A stretch of DNA of 64,000 bases from Streptomyces sp. AP-93 (GTDB taxonomy: Bacteria > Actinomycetota > Actinomycetes > Streptomycetales > Streptomycetaceae): contig NZ_JALGBX010000032.1 of the NCBI RefSeq assembly GCF_022808175.1, forward strand, positions 1 through 64,000, given 5' to 3'. Positions 8,109 to 15,252 of this stretch are shown one piece after another (positions within the stretch are counted from its first letter, which is position 1; the number at the start of each line of letters is the position of its first letter). A program made the translations under genes and the position numbers. The notes beneath the pieces were generated by a model. That model saw only the letters and a program-made list of their open reading frames with translations. It ran no database searches and was not told the DNA's origin.

Positions 8109-9431
8109 ATGAGCGGCGGCAGCGAGCAGGCCAGGAAGACGGCGGAGGCGCTGGAGTACCTCACCGGCTTCGGCAACGAGCACAGCTCGGAGGCGGTCCC
8201 CGGTGCGCTGCCGATCGGGCGGAACTCGCCCCAGCGCTCCCCCCTCGGCCTCTACCCGGAGCAGCTCAGCGGCAGCGCGTTCACCGAGCCGCGCTCCCAC
8301 AACCGCCGCTCCTGGCTCTACCGGATCCGCCCCTCGGCCGCGCACCCGCCCTTCACCCGGACCGGCAACGGCGCCCTGCGCAGCGCGCCCTTCACCGAGG
8401 CCCCGGCCGACCCCAACCGGCTCCGCTGGAACCCGCTGCCCGACCCGGCCGCGGGTACCGACTTCCTGACCGGCCTCTGGACCCTCGGCGGCAACGGCGA
8501 CGCCGCCCAGCGCTCCGGCATGGCCATCCACCTCTACTCCGCGAACGCCTCGATGACCGACCGGGTGTTCAGCGACTCCGACGGCGAGCTGCTGATCGTC
8601 CCCGAGCGCGGCGGCCTGCTCCTGCGCACCGAGTTCGGCCTGCTGAGCGCCCGCCCGGGCGAGATGGCGCTGATCCCGCGCGGGGTCCGCTTCCGCGTGG
8701 AGCTCCAGGACGAGACCGCCCGCGGGTACGTCTGCGAGAACTACGGCCGGCCCTTCGAGCTCCCCGACCTGGGCCCCATCGGCGCCAACGGGCTCGCAGC
8801 CGCCCGCGATTTCCGGGCGCCGGTGGCCTCGTACGAGGATGCCGAGCGTCCGACCGAGGTCGTCAACAAGTTCTGCGGCAACCTCTGGACGGCCACCTAC
8901 GACCACTCCCCGCTCGACGTGGTCGCCTGGCACGGCACGCACGTCCCGTACGTCTACGACCTGCGCAGTTTCAACGTCCTGGGCTCCATCAGCTACGACC
9001 ACCCCGACCCGTCCATCTTCACGGTCCTGACCTCGCCCTCCGACACGGCGGGCCTGGCGGGCGTGGACTTCGTGGTCTTCGCGCCGCGCTGGCTGGTCGG
9101 CGAGGACACCTTCCGCCCGCCGTACTTCCACCGGAACGTCATGAGCGAGTACATGGGGCTCATCGACGGCGCCTACGACGCCAAGGCGGAGGGTTTCGTG
9201 CCCGGCGGCGGCTCCCTGCACAACATGATGTCCGCGCACGGTCCCGACCGGGAGACCTTCGACCGGGCGAGCGCCGCCGAACTGAAGCCGCAGAAGATCG
9301 ACGACGGTCTGGCCTTCATGTTCGAGACCCGCTGGCCGATCACCGCCACCGCCCAGGCGGCCGGCGCGGACCACCTCCAGGGCGGATACGACGACGTCTG
9401 GCAGGGGCTCCAGCGCCACTTCCGCGCCTAA
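8109..9431 (+). CDS. hmgA: Homogentisate 1,2-dioxygenase
   Basis: A 440-residue enzyme that opens the ring of homogentisate to maleylacetoacetate, the central step of tyrosine/phenylalanine catabolism; non-haem Fe(II), cytosolic. The sequence begins LTGFGNEHSSEAVPGALP, the canonical N-terminus of the family, and full length matches. The iron ligands fall in YFHRNVMSEYMG (His341, Glu347) and MMSAHGPD (His377), with the conserved LHNMM His371 nearby. ATG at 8109 follows GGGAG with 6-nt spacing; an upstream in-frame extension to 8043 would overlap the promoter and is rejected. It probably forms a transcription unit with the GntR gene 64 bases downstream. Confidence 0.96.
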   Translation: MSGGSEQARKTAEALEYLTGFGNEHSSEAVPGALPIGRNSPQRSPLGLYPEQLSGSAFTEPRSHNRRSWLYRIRPSAAHPPFTRTGNGALRSAPFTEAPADPNRLRWNPLPDPAAGTDFLTGLWTLGGNGDAAQRSGMAIHLYSANASMTDRVFSDSDGELLIVPERGGLLLRTEFGLLSARPGEMALIPRGVRFRVELQDETARGYVCENYGRPFELPDLGPIGANGLAAARDFRAPVASYEDAERPTEVVNKFCGNLWTATYDHSPLDVVAWHGTHVPYVYDLRSFNVLGSISYDHPDPSIFTVLTSPSDTAGLAGVDFVVFAPRWLVGEDTFRPPYFHRNVMSEYMGLIDGAYDAKAEGFVPGGGSLHNMMSAHGPDRETFDRASAAELKPQKIDDGLAFMFETRWPITATAQAAGADHLQGGYDDVWQGLQRHFRA

Positions 9432-9495
9432 CATCACGAGCACGCCGCGCGGCGCCGCCGCCGCGCCCACCACCCCGTCCTACGGAGAACCACCC

Positions 9496-10245
9496 GTGAC
9501 CGCCTTCGCCCCCGACTCGCTGGTACTGAACCGGAAGCTGCCGCTCTGGTACCAGGTCTCCCAGTCGCTGCGCGCCTCTATACTCGGGCGCACCGCGGAC
9601 GCCTCTCTGCGCCTGCCCACCGAGGAGCAGCTCGCCGAGCATTACGGGGTCAGCGTGCTGACCATGCGGCAAGCGCTCAAGGAACTGGAGACCGAGGGCC
9701 TCATCAGCCGCCACCGGCGGCGCGGGACCTTCATCGAGCCGGCGGCGCTGCGCGGGGCCCCGGTCCGGCTGCTCGGCTCGGTCGACGCGATCGTGGCGCA
9801 GCAGTCGGGCGACCTTACGACGATCCTGGGGCACGAGCGGACGGCGGTGTCCGGGGAGCTGCTGGAGCACTTCCCGGACACCGCCGAGGTGGTCACGTAC
9901 CGCAGGCTGCGCCGCGACAGCGAGAGCGGCGAGCCGACCAACTGGGCGGAGAACGCGGTGCGTCCGGAGCTCGCCGACTCCATCGACCTGGCGGATCTGG
10001 AGCGTTGGCCGATGACGAAGGTCCTGCGGGACATCGTGAAGGTGGACATCAGCCGGATCACCGACACCGTGGAGGCCCGGCTCGCCGACCCGCTCACGGC
10101 CGATCTGCTCCAAGTGCCCTTGCTGAGCCCGATCCTGCACTACACGGGTGTCACGTACGACGGCTCCGGCCGGGTGGTCGACGTGGCGCGGATCCGGTAC
10201 CGCGGGGACCGCTTCTCCTTCACCGTGACCGTCGACGCACACTGA
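9496..10245 (+). CDS. GntR/HutC-family transcriptional regulator with UTRA domain
   Basis: A 249-residue regulator. The N-terminal winged helix at about residues 12-80 carries the GntR pattern LRLPTEEQLAEHYGVSVLTM followed by RQALKELETEGLISRHRRRG. The C-terminal half (about 95-245) is a UTRA/chorismate-lyase-fold ligand domain as in HutC-type members. GTG start at 9496 with GGAG about 9 nt upstream. It lies 64 bases after hmgA on the same strand, so control of homogentisate catabolism, through the palindrome in the hmgA promoter, is the simplest proposal. The ligand is unknown. Confidence 0.9.
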   Translation: MTAFAPDSLVLNRKLPLWYQVSQSLRASILGRTADASLRLPTEEQLAEHYGVSVLTMRQALKELETEGLISRHRRRGTFIEPAALRGAPVRLLGSVDAIVAQQSGDLTTILGHERTAVSGELLEHFPDTAEVVTYRRLRRDSESGEPTNWAENAVRPELADSIDLADLERWPMTKVLRDIVKVDISRITDTVEARLADPLTADLLQVPLLSPILHYTGVTYDGSGRVVDVARIRYRGDRFSFTVTVDAH

Positions 10246-10277
10246 TCGCCTACTTCTGGTCGTCTCCTTCTGGTCGT

Positions 10278-10439
10278 CTACTTCTGGTCATCCTCCGTTC
10301 CGCGCTCGCCTTCGGCCTGGGACGGCGTGGTCCGCTGCGTCTGGGGGTGGCGGAGCTTCTTCTGCTTCTCGTCCAGGTCCTCGTCGAGCCGTTCCCCCTC
10401 GGCCTGCGACGGGGTCGAGTACTCGTCGTACTGGCTCAT
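10278..10439 (-). CDS. Small acidic protein with duplicated TPSQAEGER motif
   Basis: A 53-residue gene. ATG at 10439 is preceded by GGGAGG with 6-nt spacing, and the stop is TAG at 10278-10280. The product is hydrophilic and charged, and contains STPSQAEGER near residue 8 and TPSQAEGER again near residue 38, separated by an acidic/Lys-rich segment (DEDLDEKQKKL). Similar short proteins with the TPSQAEGE motif are, as I recall, common and unstudied in Streptomyces. There is no membrane segment or Cys. It is convergent with the GntR gene, ending 32 bases beyond it. Confidence 0.82.
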   Translation of the reverse strand: MSQYDEYSTPSQAEGERLDEDLDEKQKKLRHPQTQRTTPSQAEGERGTEDDQK

Positions 10440-10571
10440 GTCCGCCTCCCGGGACGGGTCGCCTGGTTCGGCCCGGCTCCGTCCGGAACCGGGCAGATCC
10501 CTACATAGCGAGCCTAACTCTCCGGCCCGGACGCGGCCCGGTCACCGGGTGGCGTCGCTACCATCGGCCGG

Positions 10572-11774
10572 GTGAGCGCTGACGCATCCCCGCGGGACCC
10601 GCTGCTGGACGATCTGATGCCCTGGGCCGTGAGCTCCCTGCGCCTGGGCCGGGCCTGGGTCGCGGCCCCCGATCCGGCCACCCTGCGCGCCCGGTGGGCC
10701 GCCCTGGCCGCCGCCGAGGGCCCCGAGCGGGAGCGGCTGTTCCGCCCGACCCGGGCGCGGACCACGGGCGCCGGGGCGGCGGCGCTGCCGGGCCAGCGCG
10801 CGGGCTCCACGGCCCGCTTCGCGGACGTGCCCGGGCCGCGCCCCGACCCCGTACGGATCCTGCGCGAGCCCTTCGACGAGCAGTGGCTGCTGCCCGACCA
10901 GCGGCTCATCGACCTGGCCCGCCCGGAGCTGTGGCGGGTGCTGGACGAGCACCAGCTGTTCGTCGTGGAGCCCGCGCAGCCGGCGGCGCTGCTGGTCACC
11001 GCGCACCTGCCGGCCGGGCGGCTCGGCCGGATCCGCCCGCTGCACCGCCGCCCGGGCGGCGCCGAGCCCAATCTCGCCCCCGGGCTGCAGCACCTGCTCG
11101 GCGAGCGCTACGGCACCTGGGTCACCCCCGAGGACCTGCTCTGCTGGATCCTCGCCGCCGGCCGCCCCGGCCCCCGGGGGTACGAGGTCCCCCTCACCTC
11201 CGACGCCACGCGCTGGCGGGCCGGGCTGGAGCTGGGCCACCGGCTGCTCTCCGTCCGGCTGCGCGGGGCCCGCGGCGGCGAGGCGCCCCGGCTGCCCGGC
11301 GGGCGCCGGCCGTACGTCCGCTCGGCGCTGCCGGCGTGGCCGCGCGAGCTCTCGTACGACCCGGAGAGCGAGACCCTGACCGTCGGGGTCGGCGCCGACG
11401 CCGGTGCCGACGCCGGCACCGTGTCGCCCGTACCGGCCGGGGCGTGGGAGTACGAGGTCCAGGGCGTCCGCGTCCTGGAGTCCTGGTTCGCCGCGCGGCT
11501 CGCACACCGGGACCCGGAGGCCGAGGGGCTGGACGCGGTGGGCCCGGCCGAGTGGCCGCAGGGCTGGACCTCGGAACTGCTCGCCCTGGTGACGACCCTG
11601 GCACTGCTGGCCGAACTGGAGCCGGAGCGGGCCGCGTTCGAGGTGGGCCCGGCGCTGGACGCCGCCGAGCTGCGTGCGGCGGGGGTCCTGCCGCCTCCCG
11701 GCTGGGCCCGGCGGCCGGCCTCGGTCCTGGACCACCAGGAGGAGGGGCCGGGCGGGCAGTTCGCCCTGCTCTGA
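10572..11774 (+). CDS. Stand-alone Type ISP restriction-modification target-recognition (C-terminal) domain protein
   Basis: A 400-residue protein matching the C-terminal DNA-recognition part of Type ISP single-polypeptide restriction-modification enzymes. The diagnostic region is the stretch LSYDPESETLTVG then VSPVPAGAWEYEVQGVRVLE and SWFAARLAHRD (residues about 257-315), followed by PQGWTSELLALVTTLALLAELEP. No Mrr-like nuclease, Superfamily 2 helicase or N6-methyltransferase motif (NPPY/FxGxG) is present in it or next to it. It cannot be a complete R-M enzyme; it is either a solitary DNA-binding derivative or a remnant. GTG start at 10572. It stands alone, with a repeat-rich non-coding block downstream. 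Confidence 0.72.
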   Translation: MSADASPRDPLLDDLMPWAVSSLRLGRAWVAAPDPATLRARWAALAAAEGPERERLFRPTRARTTGAGAAALPGQRAGSTARFADVPGPRPDPVRILREPFDEQWLLPDQRLIDLARPELWRVLDEHQLFVVEPAQPAALLVTAHLPAGRLGRIRPLHRRPGGAEPNLAPGLQHLLGERYGTWVTPEDLLCWILAAGRPGPRGYEVPLTSDATRWRAGLELGHRLLSVRLRGARGGEAPRLPGGRRPYVRSALPAWPRELSYDPESETLTVGVGADAGADAGTVSPVPAGAWEYEVQGVRVLESWFAARLAHRDPEAEGLDAVGPAEWPQGWTSELLALVTTLALLAELEPERAAFEVGPALDAAELRAAGVLPPPGWARRPASVLDHQEEGPGGQFALL

Positions 11775-12165
11775 CCCGCGGGGGCCTCGAGGGGGCGTCC
11801 TGCCTTGGCGGCGCCCTACCGGAATGGGACCGCCTGGGCCGGAGCCCGCCGGAACAGGGCCCACCCGGGCGGACGCCGGAGTGGGCCCACCCGGCGGAGC
11901 CCATCCCGTGGCAGGCCCCCCGGGCGGGCATGGGCGTGGCGGTGCGGGTGGTTCGGCCCTGCGGGGCGAGGTCCCCTACCCACCCTTCCACCGTTCCCCG
12001 GGCGCTGCCCGGACCCGCGCCTCAAACGCCGGCGAGGCTGGGGGATGCCACCGGGCCGGCCCGAGCCCGGTCCTCAAACACCGGACGGGCTGGAAGGGCC
12101 CCGGGCTCCGCCCGGACCCCCTGGGGCTCCGCCCCAGACCCCGGTCCTCAAACGCCGGACGGCTG

Positions 12166-12347
12166 GAATGACGCGGGCGGGCTGGATTGACGCAGCGGCC
12201 GGATTGACGCGGGCGGGCTGGTTGGCGCGGGCGGCTGGATTGGCTCGGGCGGGCTGATAACCCTCCCGTCGGCGGGGCTGGAGGCGGGCCGATAATCCTC
12301 CCGTCGGCGGGTCCGGGGGGCGGGCCGATCATCCTCCCGTCGGCGGG
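12166..12347. repeat. Two short tandem-repeat arrays
   Basis: From about 12166 to 12250 a 17-20 bp unit like GCGGGCTGGATTGACGC is repeated four to five times with variation. From 12251 to 12347 a unit containing GATAATCCTCCCGTCGGCGG is repeated three times (starting 12251, 12286 and 12322; period 35-36 bp). The short spacing, high divergence and lack of unique spacers rule out CRISPR. Confidence 0.8.
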
Positions 12348-12373
12348 GGCCGGGGGCGGCCCGGGACGGGGAC

Positions 12374-12501
12374 GGGGGCGGGGTGGGGTGTCGGCCTGGA
12401 CGTAAAGCGTGATTTGTGGCGCAAGCACACCCCACAACTGTCGAAGTCAGGCACAGGGCGCCTAAATCATGCAGTCCAGGCCGACACCCCACCCCGCCCC
12501 C
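12374..12501. repeat. Long perfect inverted repeat (28-bp arms, 72-bp loop)
   Basis: The left arm 12374-12401 and right arm 12474-12501 are exact reverse complements (the pairing extends one base further outward). Inside, TGATTT and GGCGC on the left pair imperfectly with GGCGCC and AAATCA on the right, so the whole 128 bases can fold as one extended hairpin. The AT-rich interior differs from the surroundings. It could be a MITE-like element, a folded RNA or a strong bidirectional terminator. Confidence 0.85.
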
Positions 12502-12623
12502 GGCACCGGCCCCCACCCGCAGCCACGCCCCACCGACCACAACCCAGCCCCGCCGGCGTTTGAGGCGCAGGGGCCCGGGGACTGGTCCCCGGCAGCGGCG
12601 CCGCGCCAGGCGACCGGCCGGTC

Positions 12624-13358
12624 TCAGGCCCCCCGGGGGGCCCACGCCCCCAGCAGCCGCGACACCGACCGGTCGAACACCTCGGCCGGGTCGGCCAGTT
12701 CCCCCGGCACCCCCGGCGCAGCCGCGAGCATGCCCGCCAGCAGCGGGTACTCCCCCGTCGCCAGCCGGGAGCCGAGCCAGGCCGCCCGTACCGCCTGTTC
12801 TTCGGCCTCGCTCCAGGGAAGCTGGCGGGCCCGCTCGGCCAGAGCCAGCTCGCCCGCCACGAAGGCTGCGACCGTGCCGTTGACCGCCGCGATCAGTTCC
12901 AGCTTCTCCCCGCCCGGAGCGTCGAGCGGCGCCAGGCAGGCCAGGCTGTGCTCCAGGTACCGCAGGGCGTTCGGGCCGAATCCGTGGACCGGACTCAGCA
13001 GCCGGGGCAGCCAGGGGTGCCGGTGCATGATGGCCCGGGTCTGGCGGGCCAGCGCGAGCTGGTCGGCCCGCCAGTCGCCGGCCGGCGGCGCGAGGGCGTA
13101 CTCCCCGCTGACCGCGTCGACCATCAGCTCGTACAGGTCCTCCTTGCGCGGCACGTAGTTGTAGAGGGACATGGTCCCGGCGCCGATCCCGGCCGCCACG
13201 CGCCGCATCGAGACGGCGTCGATCCCCTCCTCGTCGGCGATCCGCACCGCCTCGGCGGCGATCGAGTCGCGGCTGTGGGCGGGCCGGGGGCCGCGGCCGG
13301 CCCGCGGCGGGCGGGCCCAGATCACTTCGGGTTCAGCGGAGCGGCCGCTGGGTGTCAT
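12624..13358 (-). CDS. TetR-family repressor of the divergent ABC exporter
   Basis: A 244-residue TetR regulator with a 30-residue basic/Pro extension, then HTH near residues 45-75 (MRRVAAGIGAGTMSLYNYVP) and a C-terminal TetR_C-type ligand domain. It is divergent from a DrrAB-type ABC transporter with a 70-base gap containing a 17-bp palindrome. This is the classic arrangement in which the regulator represses both itself and the exporter and is released by the exported drug or metabolite. ATG at 13358. Confidence 0.92.
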   Translation of the reverse strand: MTPSGRSAEPEVIWARPPRAGRGPRPAHSRDSIAAEAVRIADEEGIDAVSMRRVAAGIGAGTMSLYNYVPRKEDLYELMVDAVSGEYALAPPAGDWRADQLALARQTRAIMHRHPWLPRLLSPVHGFGPNALRYLEHSLACLAPLDAPGGEKLELIAAVNGTVAAFVAGELALAERARQLPWSEAEEQAVRAAWLGSRLATGEYPLLAGMLAAAPGVPGELADPAEVFDRSVSRLLGAWAPRGA

Positions 13359-13391
13359 CGCTCATCACCTCGTCCATCCTCACCATCGTAG

Positions 13392-13428
13392 TTACGTACG
13401 GCGTACGTAGTCAGGTAGGGTGCACTGC
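13392..13428 (+). promoter_or_regulatory. Promoter for a probably leaderless ABC-exporter transcript
   Basis: TAGGGT at 13416-13421 is a good -10. The A of the ATG at 13429 lies 8 bases beyond it, where transcription should start, so the mRNA is probably leaderless. A weak -35 (TTACGT, 13392-13397, 18-base spacer) lies inside the palindromic operator. There is no Shine-Dalgarno in front of the ATG, in agreement. Confidence 0.5.
13393..13409. promoter_or_regulatory. TetR-type operator 1
   Basis: Perfect 17-bp palindrome TACGTACGGCGTACGTA (8-bp arms about a central G) between the divergent TetR and ABC genes, overlapping the -35 of the exporter promoter. Binding of the TetR protein at 12624-13358 is inferred from position. 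Confidence 0.75.
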
Positions 13429-14421
13429 ATGACTACTACGTACGCTGTACTTAGTGAGGGTCTGGAGAAGAGCTACGGCAAGGTCCACGCCCTGCGCGGC
13501 CTCGACCTCGCCGTCCCGCCGGGCACCGTGTGCGGCCTCCTCGGCCCCAACGGCGCGGGCAAGACCACCGCCGTCCGGATCCTCAGCACCCTCACCACGC
13601 CCACGGCCGGCCGCGCCCTCGTCGCGGGCCACGACGTCACCCGGGACCCGGCCGCCGTCCGTCGCGCCATCGGGGCCACCGGCCAATTCGCCTCGGTCGA
13701 CGGGGATTTGACCGGAGCCGAGAACCTCCGGCTCTTCGCCCGGCTCGCCGGACTGCGCGGTCGCGCCGTCCGCGCCCGCGCCGACGAGCTGCTGGACGGC
13801 TTCGGCCTCACCGAGGCCGCCGACCGGGTGGCGGGCACCTGGTCCGGCGGGATGCGCCGGCGCCTCGACCTGGCCGCCGGACTGGTCACCCGGCCCCGCG
13901 TGCTGTTCCTCGACGAGCCCACGACCGGCCTCGATCCAGCGGCCCGCGAGCAGATCTGGACGGCGGTACGAGACCTCGCGCGCGAGGGGACCACCGTGCT
14001 GCTCACCACCCAGTACCTGGAGGAGGCCGACCGGATCGCCGACGACATCGTGGTCGTGGACCACGGCCGGGCAGCCGCCACCGGCACCCCCGCCGAGCTC
14101 AAGGCCCGGATCGGCGCCTACGCCGAGGTCTGCGTCGGCGGGGCCGGGGCCCTCGCGGGTGCGGCCGCCGTACTCGACCAGCTGACGGGGGGCCTGCCCG
14201 CCCTGGACCGGGAGCGCCTCACCGTCGGCGCGACCGTCCTCGACCCCACCCTCACGCTGCCGCAGATCGTCCGGGCGCTCGACGCGGCCGGCATCGCCGT
14301 CACCGACGCGAGTCTGCGTCCGCCCACCCTCGACGAGGTGTTCCTGCGCCTCACCGGAGCCCGTCCCGGAGCCCGGCCCGGAACCCGTCCCGCCACCGCA
14401 CTCGAGGAGAACGCGGCATGA
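13429..14421 (+). CDS. DrrA-type ABC transporter ATP-binding protein
   Basis: A 330-residue ATPase. Walker A GPNGAGKTT at about residues 39-47, signature WSGGMRRRLDLA near 140, Walker B RVLFLDEPTTGLDP near 160 and a switch-His region QYLEEADRIAD. The C-terminal extension (about 225-320) is typical of DrrA/daunorubicin-resistance-type ATPases. With the permease that follows by an ATGA overlap it should form an exporter of a drug or endogenous metabolite. ATG at 13429 is taken as start because it coincides with the predicted transcription start. Confidence 0.93.
   Translation: MTTTYAVLSEGLEKSYGKVHALRGLDLAVPPGTVCGLLGPNGAGKTTAVRILSTLTTPTAGRALVAGHDVTRDPAAVRRAIGATGQFASVDGDLTGAENLRLFARLAGLRGRAVRARADELLDGFGLTEAADRVAGTWSGGMRRRLDLAAGLVTRPRVLFLDEPTTGLDPAAREQIWTAVRDLAREGTTVLLTTQYLEEADRIADDIVVVDHGRAAATGTPAELKARIGAYAEVCVGGAGALAGAAAVLDQLTGGLPALDRERLTVGATVLDPTLTLPQIVRALDAAGIAVTDASLRPPTLDEVFLRLTGARPGARPGTRPATALEENAA
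13437..13453. promoter_or_regulatory. TetR-type operator 2 inside the first codons of the ABC ATPase
   Basis: TACGTACGCTGTACTTA matches operator 1 closely, with an imperfect right half, and lies 44 bp from it centre to centre (about four helical turns). It covers codons 3-9 of the ATPase gene, immediately downstream of the predicted leaderless start. Confidence 0.65.
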
Positions 14422-15221
14422 GCACCCTGCTGTCCGACGGCGGCGCCGTCCTCACCCGCCAGCTGCAGAAGGCCCGGCACGCCCCGGGCCTGCTGATCCT
14501 CACGCAGACCATGCCGGTCACCATGCTGCTGTTCTTCGGCTACGTCTTCGGCAGCGCGCTCGCCATGCCCGCTTCCGAGTACCGGCAGTTCCTGGTCCCG
14601 GGGCTGCTCGCCGCCACCGCCGCGAACGGCCTGATGGCCGGCATGTTCACGGCCGCGCAGGACGCGCACCGCGGGGTGACGGACCGCTTCCGGACCCTGC
14701 CGATGAGCCGCAGCGCGGTGCCGCTCGGGCAGACGGCCGCGGATCTGGTGACGACCGGCGTCTCGATGGTGCCGCTGATCCTGGTGGGGCTGGCCATGGG
14801 CTGGCGGGCGGAGAACGGGCTCCCGGGAGCCCTCGGGGCCTTCGGCCTCCTGCTGCTGTTCCGCTTCGCCACCGCGTGGGTGGGGACGTACCTCGGCCTG
14901 CTGAGCAGGAGCGAGGAGGCGGCGGGGCAGCTCGGGGGCGCCACCTTCATCCTGCCGTTGCTCTCCAGCGCGTACCTGCCGACGGCCGGGCTGCCCGGGT
15001 GGCTGCGCACGGCCGCCGAGTGGAACCCGATCAGCGCGGTCGCCACCGCCGTGCGCGTGCTGTGCGGAAACATCGGCGGCGGGGCCGCAGCGGGCGAGGC
15101 CGCGGCCGGCGCCGCCTGGCCGGTCGCGCACCCGGTCGCCGGGGCGCTGCTGTGGTCACTGGTCCTGCTGGCCCTGTCCGTGCCCGCCGCCACGCGCCGG
15201 TTCGCACGCGGCCGGGGGTGA
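14418..15221 (+). CDS. ABC-2 type transporter permease (DrrB-like)
   Basis: A 267-residue membrane protein with about six hydrophobic segments (LLILTQTMPVTMLLFFGYVF, SMVPLILVGLAMGW, ALLWSLVLLALSVPA among others). It carries the ABC-2 hallmark sequence RFRTLPMSRSAVPLGQ and a final WNPISAVATAVR. It starts at ATG 14418 overlapping the ATPase stop, so the pair is translationally coupled. It forms the membrane half of the exporter under control of the divergent TetR repressor. Confidence 0.92.
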   Translation: MSTLLSDGGAVLTRQLQKARHAPGLLILTQTMPVTMLLFFGYVFGSALAMPASEYRQFLVPGLLAATAANGLMAGMFTAAQDAHRGVTDRFRTLPMSRSAVPLGQTAADLVTTGVSMVPLILVGLAMGWRAENGLPGALGAFGLLLLFRFATAWVGTYLGLLSRSEEAAGQLGGATFILPLLSSAYLPTAGLPGWLRTAAEWNPISAVATAVRVLCGNIGGGAAAGEAAAGAAWPVAHPVAGALLWSLVLLALSVPAATRRFARGRG

Positions 15222-15252
15222 CAGACCGGCCCCCACCAGGTAGGCAGGGCTC

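Larger units (their letters stand above)
12020..12565. repeat. Dispersed CTCAAACGCCGG intergenic repeats (three direct, one inverted)
   Basis: Copies at 12020-12041, 12072-12093 and 12146-12166 read CCTCAAACgCCGGaCGGGCTGG with small variations, and an inverted copy is at 12544-12565. Elements of this type are familiar from many Streptomyces intergenic regions. Pairing between direct and inverted copies could form long-range stems. Function is unknown. Confidence 0.7.
11775..12623. other. Gene-free, repeat-rich intergenic block
   Basis: About 850 bases with no plausible gene: frames on both strands are Pro/Arg/Gly low complexity with no good start. It holds dispersed CCTCAAACGCCGG-type elements, two families of short tandem repeats and a long perfect inverted repeat (each listed). 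It separates the Type ISP-like gene from the convergent TetR gene and may include terminators for both. Confidence 0.75.

Noticed and set aside
5631..9473. Minus-strand frame extending the NosD-like gene back through hmgA
   Set aside because: The upstream half is antisense to hmgA; the signal peptide begins at ATG 7799, so the extension is not real.
12251..12347. Possible CRISPR array from the 35-36 bp repeats
   Set aside because: Three degenerate units directly abutting, no unique spacers and no cas genes.
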